Positions 55,746 through 64,000 of a DNA stretch of 64,000 nt are shown in pieces. The notes under the pieces are model-generated. The model saw only the letters and a program-made list of their open reading frames with translations. It had not been told where the DNA came from and did not search any database. Source of the stretch: Gnetum montanum (lineage: Eukaryota; Streptophyta; Gnetopsida; Gnetales; Gnetaceae); NCBI GenBank assembly GCA_015680685.1, contig MNCI01009104.1, positions 127,541 to 191,540 of the forward strand. Reading direction: 5' to 3'. The translations under genes were made by a program, and so were the position numbers. Numbering within the stretch: the first letter of the stretch is position 1; each line of letters begins with the position of its first letter.

Positions 55746-57722
55746 TGCTAAGGCTGGGTTCTTGGCCAACTCACAAAATCGATCATGTTTTTGAGAGGCT
55801 GCAGGAGACATTTGTTTGTGCTAAATTAGCCTGGCCTTTAGAAGTTGATCAAGCAATTGTGAAGGCTTCATGGGCAAGGGTGTGTATTGAGCGGGGTATT
55901 TTCATTCGAATGCATGGGCATAACTCGTGTTGTTATTTCTATTTGAGGAAGTTTCGAATGTCAGCACAGGTATGTTTCTTTCATAGATGTTTGGGATAGC
56001 AGGTTGCTTTCCCTTTTGTCCTGGATGGTTAGATCAGGTTGTCTTAGCCACTACCTCTACCATTGTTTTGGATTTATCTTTCTTCGTATGTTGGCTCCTA
56101 AAGGTCAAGTAGGCTGGGTCATTACTTGTTTGTGCTGCCTCTTCTATATCTTTGATTTTCACAAATTCTTGGCTCAATGTGCAGGCTTTCAAATAGTAAA
56201 GCTTTGACTTAATAAAGTCATTCATAGTCGCCTTAAGGATGGTAAGCAGATATGTTTCAAGGATGGGTTCGTGAAGTTCATTCAAGGTTGCACTCCACCT
56301 TTGGATAATTTTCTGTGTTGGCTCTAATGGCACTTGTTTAATCTAGATCAAACTATCTAACGTAGCCTCAAGCTTTAGATTGTATTTGAAACCAGTGACA
56401 AACTGGTGCAACAAGTTCTACAAGAAGATATGGAGTTACGAGGCAAAGCTCGATACCAATCTAAGGATTTTTTCATTACGAACATAGCAAACACATGCAG
56501 AATTACATGGGGCCATGCCTAAAGAAAAAGACATTCTATTCGAAATGTTACTAGGTGGGCATTTGGGTCTCCCTATCCATTGTACTTGGTCAACTGGGGT
56601 AATGAGACTCCCTTTGGCAATGTTAAGGGTTGGATCATCTTGATAGAAGTCTAGTATATTGACTTCCTCAATGTTCACAGTTTTAAGGTGTTTTAATTCT
56701 TCTGCCAATGAGTGCATCATTTTTTTTGTGTCTACCCACTCTTGGGCAGTAGGCAGACCAATGGATTCAGTGGATTATGGTTGATAATGGTTCAATTGTT
56801 GCATTTTTTGTGGAAAGAGAGGTTGTTGGGCTGACGTTTGTTGTGGTGGGATAGTATTCGAGGCTGAGACTATAGCCGGTAGAACCCACTTCCCAGCCAC
56901 AGGTTGTGAAGTGACACCCTGAACGTGTTGGGTTGAAGTAATCAATGGTGCTCTGTGGATCTGCACTTGAGGTATGTAATGGATGGATGTAGAAGCTGGT
57001 ATGACCAATGGCATCCCAATTACTTGAGGTTGAAAGATTGACCCTTCGTTAGTTTGGGAAGGGAGTTTTTGGGACTGTACTTGTGGGGGTACAATGGAAG
57101 TGGACGCATCAAAGTGAATATTGAGCACGGAGAAGATGGGAATGGAAGCAGGTACCTCTTGTCGGGAAACTGGTGCTTGAGTGTTTACGGATGAAGGAGG
57201 AAGCACAGTTTCTTCCAAAAAAGGGTGGAATAATGGGTTTGTATAGGCATGGGGACTGATGGTGTGGTACAAATCTCCATGTTTAGACTGGGCTACAAAG
57301 TCATCTTCCTCATCTCCACTCTGAGGCTCTATTGGAGGTAGCTGTAAGGCTTGACTTCTTGCCATGAGAAGTTAGGATATGAGCTTATGATGATTTTTAG
57401 ACAACGGGATTATGTCAAATTCTAAAGGGATGAACTCACAACCTCCTTTGTGGATAAATTCATAGTCTCGCTTCACTTCCCTCTCTACACGATCTATAGG
57501 TAAGTTGGCTTAGATCTTGACACAAATGAAGTTATACTGTTCAGGTGTAAGAGTCGCATAGGTAGGATCTTTGCCCTGTAGCCTAAGTGACTGGCACGTA
57601 GGGCTATGGGGATTTATCTATTCAATAACAATTATGGATTTCGTATCAGTGACAGGGTTCAAGGTTTCAGCCCCAAAGTCTGAGATCAGCAGCGTTACCA
57701 AGTTAATTTACGAGGATTCCAT
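55746..57722 (-). pseudogene. B gag
   Basis: Starts at ATG 57722 (ATGGAATCCTCG). N-terminal block: SLRLQGKDPTYATLTPEQ, NFICVKI, REVKRDYEFIHKGGCEFIP, matching C and E. An open Pro/Gln-rich segment runs 57365-56775 (LPPIEPQSGDEEDDF, VQIHRAPLITSTQHVQG), then MHSLAEELKHLKTVNIEEVN. The gag core follows (VCYVRNEKILRLVSSFAS, LLHQFVTGFKYNLKLEATLD, EPTQKIIQRWSATLNELHE, DFIKSKLYYLKACTLSQEF; 56500-56030), then YAHAFE and PLPMKPSQLLDQLLKARLI. Stops at about 57690, 57615, 57510 and 57380, among others. Confidence 0.88.
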
Positions 57723-57729
57723 AATGAAC

Positions 57730-58010
57730 GTGAGTAAACTAAGGTAGACAACTTGAACGTGAGCGGCTACAGCATGAGCAACTGCAACGTGACCAACGAC
57801 GTCAGCACCTGTAGCATGAGTAACTACAGCATGATCAATAGTGTCAGCACCCATACCGTGAGTAACTACAGTGTGACCAATGGTAGTGTCAGCACCTGCA
57901 GCATGAGCAACTGCAGTGCAACATGACTAACAAACAAAAGCTGCAGCATGAGTTAACTGCAGCGTGGCCAACAAACTATGTGAGCTGATAGCGTAACATT
58001 GACAAACAGC
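57730..58010. repeat. Tandem repeat in the B leader
   Basis: About six to seven diverged copies of a 40-45 bp unit reading roughly CAGCATGAGYAACTRCAGYG, then TGACCAATGGTGTCAGCACC. It sits in the untranslated leader between primer site and gag and reuses the GCRTGAG word of the LTR. Confidence 0.8.
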
Positions 58011-58147
58011 GTGAGGTATTAGGAGTAGAAATGATAGGTAAGTCAATAGGGCATGTGTAAACTGACTAGGCTTTAATCCGCACTTAGTTTGTGCAGCGTT
58101 TAGACAGGTAACGTGGTCAACGTTTCGATAGACAACAAACAAGTCAA

Positions 58148-58165
58148 GCACTCCTTCTAACGCCA
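58148..58165 (-). other. B primer binding site
   Basis: Minus strand TGGCGTTAGAAGGAGTGC, separated from the LTR by six bases (58166-58171). C has the same six-base spacing. I did not identify the tRNA. Confidence 0.8.
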
Positions 58166-58171
58166 ATTTGT

Positions 58172-59935
58172 TGTATTGACCTAAATTGTTGGTGTAAGGC
58201 TAGAAGGGAAAACAAACACCGAAAGATCGTTAGGCAAACAAAGCTAACCCTTCCTTCACCCGAGGGTAAGCTGGAAAAGAAAACGAAGGCAAAGTGCCTT
58301 GGATGGTCTACACGCAAATCAACCAAGGACTTCCCTAAGTGTAAACTATGGCTTGCGCTGGGGTTATCGTAACTGATGTTTTAAATGTAAACAGAGTGCA
58401 CAAAATGTAAACAGAAATGTATATAGAACTGGTATTATAAACAAAATGTAAATTGAACGTAAAACAAAGCAAACAATATAATGGCAAGCAAAACGAACTG
58501 TATTATATTGCTTAGAAAAGATGTGCACCGATCAAAGCATAGCTGCACGTGTAGATGGCAAGTCAATCACCAAGCCCTGGGGTGATGTGATGTATTTCAG
58601 GAGTGCTTGGGTGCTAGGAGTCAAGTGTGCTCGAGTGCCCAAGGATTTCTAGTCTGAATTTCCTAAGCCATCAACCTTCAAAATTGTCAACCCAATTTAT
58701 GTGAATTGACAAGGTATTTATAGGGCTGGGCCAAGCTTGGGTGCAGAATCCAAGAATTGAATCAATGGCTGGGAGATGAGACGAAAGCGGATCAAGTGAC
58801 ATGTGTCCAATGGACAACTATATGTGAGTTGGACATGTGTCGGCAAGCTACGTTCTGGACTAGGTACAGTGTATCTTACAATGTGCGACAACTTACTCAA
58901 GCTAGCTTACGCTCATGGAAACACACACAATTCAGAGTGTAAGATCTTGACAAATGAAAAATGATGAAATGACAATGTACAACAAGAGAAATTGACTCTG
59001 GCTCGCTTAAAACTTCTAGATCTTTGAATTGACTACTACAGGATGTCGATTTGAGTGGTTCTGTGGTTGTTTGAGGTGTCTTCACCTGACAAGAACTTCC
59101 AGCGTGAGGTGATTTTGTCATAGCATGTCCTCAGCGTGTGCATGCTACACTCACGCTACAGTGTGTCCCCAGTGTGACCTTAGCGTGAGTGACTTGAAAG
59201 TGATGCATTTCACTCCAGATTTTAATTTTTGAAGACTGATTCTTGAGTACAACAGTTGCTTGTCTATGTCTGACTCTGAGAGTGATCTAAAAATTAGAAA
59301 CTAACCTTGAAAGTGCCTTATTTTGAGCCACCTTTGGTAGCTCACACTAGACTCACGTTGTAGCATGACCACAGCATGAGATGCAGTGTGACCACAGCGT
59401 GAGCCACAAAAACTACCATTTTTAGACTCAAAGACTAAAATTTTGAACGCTGAAGGCTAAAGTTGTCAACAATGAACTATGAGGGTGACTTGCTCTTTGG
59501 AAATCAAGTCATTTCGACTTATTTTTGAGGCTCCTAGAGTTGGTCACGCTGGACTCATGCTACCAGTGTTAGTGCAGCGTGACCTGCAGTGTGTGTGTGG
59601 AAATGTGAACAGTTTGTCTCCAAATTTGAATTTCTAATTGCTGAAACCTGGAGTGGATATCAGTGGCCCTCGGGGATGGCTTGCGCTCTATGATTTTGAT
59701 CATTTTTTACTTGATTTGAAGGCTTCTAGGATTGGTCATGCTGGACTCACACTGCCAGCGTGACCATAGCGTGACCTGCAGTGTGAGTGTGAAAATTTGC
59801 AATTTCCAGCATGTGTTGCCTAGGATAAGCTAGCGTGAGTGAGGTTGACTTATTCAGATTTTTTCCTCCCAAAGGTCAAGAGGGCTTTGAGTTGTTCTCA
59901 CTTCAAAGTGTTAGGCTGAAATTAGTGGTGTTTCA
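58172..59935 (-). mobile_element. B 5' LTR
   Basis: 1,764 bp, a partner of 41539-43339 with the same ends. Minus-strand TATA block at 58713-58723. The U3 palindrome modules (TCACGCTG...CAGCGTGA) are conserved at 59100-59190, 59340-59400, 59545-59600 and 59730-59790. Confidence 0.94.
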
Positions 59936-60183
59936 CTAGGTTTTAATGCTTTTCCTAAATTAATGTATGGTTTGGACTAAGGCATAATTTTGGATATGAT
60001 GTTTAAGCAATAATATTTTGGCTATGATACCTTGGCTATAAAGGTTTAATGGCTATGAAAGTTGTAAACTAATTGTTGTCGAATCTCTAAACAATTCCTA
60101 ACTACCGTGTTTTAAGAAGTTCATAAGGAAATTCTAAGCATTGAAGCATGATCCCAATGATGCTTATGTCTTCCCCCTACAAG

Positions 60184-61370
60184 GTCATGCTAAAGCCCAT
60201 TCTCATCATGGTCGAGTTGATCAACATCCTATGTTGTATTGGCCTATCCAAGGCCAACACCCCTCTCCTTGACATGGACCTAGAGAAGGGGTCACTATGG
60301 TTCCCTCTAGGGATAAGGAAATTCCATGCCTGCCTTCTACAGAACTTTAGTATGATGATGTGATCACATTTTTCTACAAAAGTGGTTAGATTCATAATGA
60401 AGACCCTACTGCTTGGGTCTACACACTTGGTTGCTCAATTCATAATTGATGATCTAGAGACTCAAGCAGCAAGAGAGATGGTAGAGACAAAGGATACCAT
60501 TGGTGCTTGTTACCTTTTAGACATCTAGAAGATGCCAGAGTGTTCTCAATCCAACATCAATAATACTTTGATGGTGGTGCAAATATCCCAGTCCCTATTC
60601 CAGAATCCTCCAAGCACTATGTACCGATTACAAGGGTAAGCATGGCTATTATAGGTTTTAATGTTTTCACTTTGTTTAATTTGGTCATCTTTCCTAACTA
60701 GTAAGTTTAACACATATCTTGCAAGTAGAGGGTTAACGACCAAGGCTTGATTAAGAATGATCAAATCTTGATGGTGGCCCACACCACATTGAGTGAATTC
60801 TTCAAAGGCCAAAAGATCATACATATCGTTTTCAAATAGCTAAGGGGAGGAACTGTGATGAATACACTACTAGACTTGACTCTATTTACAAGAAGTGTGT
60901 GACTTCCTAAACAACACATAGCTAGTGGATGATCCCCTAGGCCATCAAAAATATGGGCATCACTACTGGAAGCCCCACATGAGCTTTGTCAAGTACGAAG
61001 AAGAAAGTTTAGAAAAAGAATGACTTTCTATGTTACGTCTAAGGTTTTATGGCTATATGGGTATTAAGTATTCTATGGTGTAAATGTAGCTAAATTGATG
61101 CTATTTATTTTTGGCTTATAGGACCATCCACTTTGGTTGATGTCATTATACCCTTCACTGAACATTCAACAAATACTCTCATCCTAAACTTCAATGAAGT
61201 GGGGCAAGCATAGGAGTGGTTTAGGAGGTAGGCATCTAAGAACATCTAGATAAACATCACACTTAGAGGTTTTCTCAAGGTCTTTATGATGCCTAGCCCT
61301 ATCATCCCTTCAACATAAGAGCTGAAACACCATGAAGATTTCGAGGCCTTGATGGTTCGACAAAACCCAG
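60184..61370 (+). pseudogene. Element D antisense gene, exons 2-4
   Basis: Exon 2 (about 60184-60635): MLKPILIMVELINIL, NTPLLDMDLEKG, CSQSNINNTLMVVQ, SLFQNPPSTMYRLQ, aligning with B exon 2 (SSLLIIELVGILAWFG, YSHYNSNNTLFLAL, LFQTPPRTVYKV). Intron borders are GG|GTAAGC (60636) and AAGTAG| (about 60728). Exon 3 (about 60729-61044): NDQGLIKNDQILMVAHTTLS matches B NENGMRGDDDGLTLACTVLE. Exon 4 starts after GGCTTATAG (61121): NTLILNFNEVGQA, EWFRR matches LFMKYGEVEQSQKWLQN. It is cut near 61370 by the C LTR. Several stops. Exon 1 is at 40457, across B. Confidence 0.75.
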
Positions 61371-62734
61371 TGACTCGGGCAAGGAGTCGTCACAAGGCGA
61401 TGGGTGCACGACGACAAGCCTTCAACTTTGCGAGTTTTCTATGTTCAAAATCTTAACTTCTGGCACACTACACTGGATTACGCAACATAGCGTGACTTCG
61501 CGTTACACAACGTAATGTCAAAAGGTAGTCCACCACAAAATCAAAGATGGCGAACATTCAAGACTTCGACAACCCAGCAAAAATCTTAAGGTTTAGGCAA
61601 TGATCTGCAGCATGCCGCGCATTTCAATAGGTTTTCTTTCTCGAATTAAGGGGGCTATTACACTATATTATGTAGTGTAACATAATAAACCCCAAAAAGG
61701 GATTGATCAGAAACAGAGGAAACGTGGCGACAACACTTCAACTTTTTGCAATTTCGCTATTTTACGCTGAATTACGCTATTATGCATAATTTAGTATAAC
61801 GCAGCGTAATGCAAGCAACGACAGCACAATTNGTAATTTAGTATAACGCAGCGTAATGCAAGCAACGACAGCACAATTCAGACATCAGTAGTTCATACGT
61901 CACAATACGCTCTCTAGCGTATTGCAGCGTAATCAAAGGACAGTTTGTTGCCAAAGCCCAAACAAGAGTGGTTTATGACACGCTACGTAGTATAGTGCCG
62001 CAAGCTTCAACAACAAAGACATTAGGTCAATGGCATCTTATAACTTCAGGACACGCATCATCTAAATCTCGTTTTTCTCCTGACCCTAACCTTATAAATG
62101 CTCCAGTTGACGAAGATCAAAGGGTTGGCAAAAATTTCTCTTTCAAGATTAGCAAGAGAGCAAAAGAGGATCAGCGATTGTGAGAACATCGGAGGTGATT
62201 GACAAGAACCCTTGATCAAAAATAGTCAGTTAACAGATATTCTGCCCCGGGTCTAACTTCCTTGCACCCAGATTGCTTAGAACAAGGTAGATTGACCTTT
62301 GCTGGTTTCATCTTTAGATAACTTTCTTGCTGCTGGCATGTGCTTCATCCAAACCGAAGTCCGCTTGTAATCATTATATCAAACATATTATGTTCATAAG
62401 TTAAATCCCAGATCTTGGGGTTGTACTCTCTCTAAATCCGATTCTTTGCATCCTATCTATACAGATTTTGCAATCGCTTTAAATCATTTACATCATTTTC
62501 AATTGCTTTCAGGATTAACAATATTGTATCTCCTCATAAAGAATCATCATTTCTCCATCCAAATATCACGAAATTTTTACTGATTAGGTAAGTTCCTGTC
62601 TGATCGACAAGACCGTTCAGGGCACCTCGAATTCGTTTTTTCTCCAGCACGGTCCTCGCACAGATCCGGGGTTAGAACTATGTACACAGACTTTCGTTCA
62701 GTATTTCCAGCGACCAACGTTTTCCATCATTACA
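61371..62734 (+). mobile_element. C: 5' LTR of a Tat-type element
   Basis: The right end is placed at CATTACA (62734) from the six-base spacing to the primer site, as in B. The left end is estimated at TGACTCGGGC (61371), because D exon homology stops there; it may be off by tens of bases, and the partner LTR is outside the window. The left half is rich in GCAGCGTAATGC, TTACGCTATTATGCATAAT and similar palindromic words. A duplicated 45-bp segment around an N (61787-61878) is probably an assembly artefact. Confidence 0.7.
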
Positions 62735-62740
62735 GTTTTC

Positions 62741-62758
62741 TGGCGCTAAAAGGAGGGC
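62741..62758 (+). other. C primer binding site
   Basis: TGGCGCTAAAAGGAGGGC, six bases after the LTR. Near-identical in type to the B and E sites. Confidence 0.85.
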
Positions 62759-62989
62759 TAGATATCCGATCCCTATTTTACGGGTAGTCTTGTAAGCTAT
62801 CTCTACCAATTGTCAATCAACCTAAAAATAATACCTCTGAGGTTGTCTATGAGATTGTGTGGTGCAGATCGGTCACTGCGACAATTCCTTTAGAATCCTA
62901 CAAGATAGAAAGCCTCGATTATTATCTTAGTTTTCCTTTTCCCTTGCGATCATTATCCTTATTGCCATTATTTACCAACCATGTAGAGA

Positions 62990-64000
62990 ATGACTACATC
63001 AACTACCGTTGTTGACATAGCCAACCTTAAGAACCCTTGGACTCTACAAGTTACGCCTCCTATGGTCGAGCCGCCAACTAGTCCAGTGTGACCGCGCCAC
63101 TCCCTCAGGCTTCAAAACAAAGAGCCTGAGGGACACGCTCAGCGTAGGGAACACTACAATTTCCTCTGTGCTAAGCTAACGGCAAACCTGCCCATGTATC
63201 CACAAGAATTCGAGGAAAAACGAGAGTACGAGTTCATGTACTGCAACGGGAAGGAATTTATTCCTTCACCTAATGCCACTGTGCCCCTGACAAATCAACA
63301 AAAGTGGATCCTAAATCAAATGCTGATGGCAAGGACATCGCCAGAGCAACTAGAGGTGTTGTTCCATGATGAAACGCTTCATGACAGACAAGACGATATG
63401 GACTCTCACTCTGAAGGAGGCAATCATGCTGATTTCACTATGGCCCCTCCCTCCATGATGTCCCGCGTAAATCCGTTGTTCATGGTCACATGCCTTTGAC
63501 ATTATCTAATACTAATAGAGTCCCGCATTTGCCACGCTTACATTTTTTTTCTCCAACTATACTTCCGGGCAAAGGTCCATCACAAATCATTCCCCAATAG
63601 GTGCAATTACCTAATCCACCTCATCGTACACCTGCGCCTATGTCACCGCACGTGCACACGATACCTACGTCACAATTAAATACAACACCAACCTTGCTCC
63701 AGACTCACATGATAGGGCCTACCACCATAGCATGGTGGGCTCCCAACATGCCTCTTGTTGCCCATCCTGTGCAAATGCACCACCATCCCCATCATCAAAG
63801 CTAGGTCCCGCAAGTGCTAAACCCAGTTGTGGGATCGCTGCTTGTGCCCCCAGTTACACAAGCAGCGTACCCAATGGCGCAGCCGACACTGGTCACTCCA
63901 TCCACACCAACCACCGGATGCCTATAGGAACTATCCCGATAGCACCGACCATCGACCAAGCTACTGCCTCTGTTCAGCCACCTGGTGTGGCCCCTCCTAC
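62990..64000 (+). pseudogene. C gag, N-terminal part (runs off the window)
   Basis: From ATG 62990: MTTSTTVVDIANLKNPW, a stop at 63089-63091, then SLRLQNKEPEG, HYNFLCAKLTANLPMYPQEF, EKREYEFMYCNGKEFIPSP and QMLMARTSPEQLEVLF, one frame to 63499. It aligns with B and E gag N-termini. After a frameshift a Pro/His/Thr-rich linker follows (63601-63804, PPHRTPAPMSPHVHTIP) and more of the same to the edge. It belongs to the Gag polyprotein of a Tat/Ogre-type element; the rest is beyond the window. Confidence 0.82.

Larger units (their letters stand above)
41539..59935 (-). mobile_element. B: complete Tat/Ogre-type element, 18.4 kb, TSD CTAGG
   Basis: LTRs 41539-43339 (1,801 bp) and 58172-59935 (1,764 bp) share ends TGTAYTGACC...GTGTTTCA. 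Perfect target duplications CTAGG lie at 41534-41538 and 59936-59940. On the minus strand the order is primer site (58148-58165), repetitive leader, gag, Cys/His knuckle, protease, linker, RT, RNase H, integrase, 3' UTR and polypurine tract (43340-43352). An antisense, intron-containing gene (48496-53352) lies between protease and RT. Size, long LTRs and the VDDIVVK and RGLQGRLQFIRRFI RT blocks place it in the Tat/Ogre branch. All domains carry stops. By eye the LTRs differ by about 8% over the first 230 bases. Confidence 0.95.

Noticed and set aside
55721-55999. 92-codon plus-strand frame
   Set aside because: Antisense to the gag core and knuckle of B, which align well on the minus strand.
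1-64000. tRNA or rRNA genes
   Set aside because: The only tRNA-like words found are short primer-site complements; no cloverleaf or rRNA core sequence was seen.

Overview
The window is nuclear DNA from a seed plant. Almost all of it is old, nested LTR retrotransposons, and I found no convincing host gene. The families present (Ty1/copia, Athila-like Ty3/gypsy with tRNA-Asp primer sites, and very long Tat/Ogre-type Ty3/gypsy), the heavy nonsense and frameshift decay, the solo LTRs and several insertions inside insertions suggest a large, slowly turning-over genome. A gymnosperm is my guess; the sequence does not prove it.

Layout, left to right. (1) 1-2884: the 3' end of a decayed copia element (RNase H, 3' LTR). 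It is broken by an Athila-like LTR that runs off the left edge and by a complete solo LTR with an ATTGT target duplication. (2) 2885-5103: AT-rich DNA with no gene. (3) 5109-22232: 'H1', a full Athila-like element on the minus strand (gag, protease, RT, RNase H, integrase). Its integrase is split by 'A1' (8800-15889, plus strand), a gag-protease-only relative with intact LTRs and an ACATG target duplication. (4) 22238-24829: AT-rich DNA with no gene. (5) 24830-33760: remnants of Tat-type elements on the minus strand ('E' gag, leader, primer site, LTR, then a 'D' RT fragment). E gag is interrupted by 'A3' (25057-29900), a second gag-protease-only element. (6) 33761-41538: the D interior, with a roughly 195-bp-period repeat array interrupted by 'F', a 2.6-kb solo-LTR-like unit (GATGG duplication), then exon 1 of an antisense gene. 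(7) 41539-59935: 'B', a complete 18.4-kb Tat/Ogre-type element (minus strand, CTAGG duplication). (8) 59936-61370: further exons of D's antisense gene. (9) 61371-64000: 5' LTR, primer site and gag start of 'C', another Tat-type element (plus strand) running off the right edge.

The most interesting item is an intron-containing gene on the strand opposite gag-pol in B. It has eight inferred exons over 48496-53352, between the B protease and RT. Several introns have consensus borders and keep the reading frame. A homologous, separately decayed copy lies in D (exon 1 at 40457-40581, exons 2-4 at 60184-61370), with B sitting in its first intron and C in its fourth exon. Part of the protein resembles the 'putative plant transposon protein' seen in extra ORFs of Tat elements. 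Other points are family-specific palindrome arrays, an unusual compact Cys/His knuckle in the Athila-like gag, a shared Asp-to-Asn change at the protease active site in three copies, and assembly artefacts marked by single Ns.
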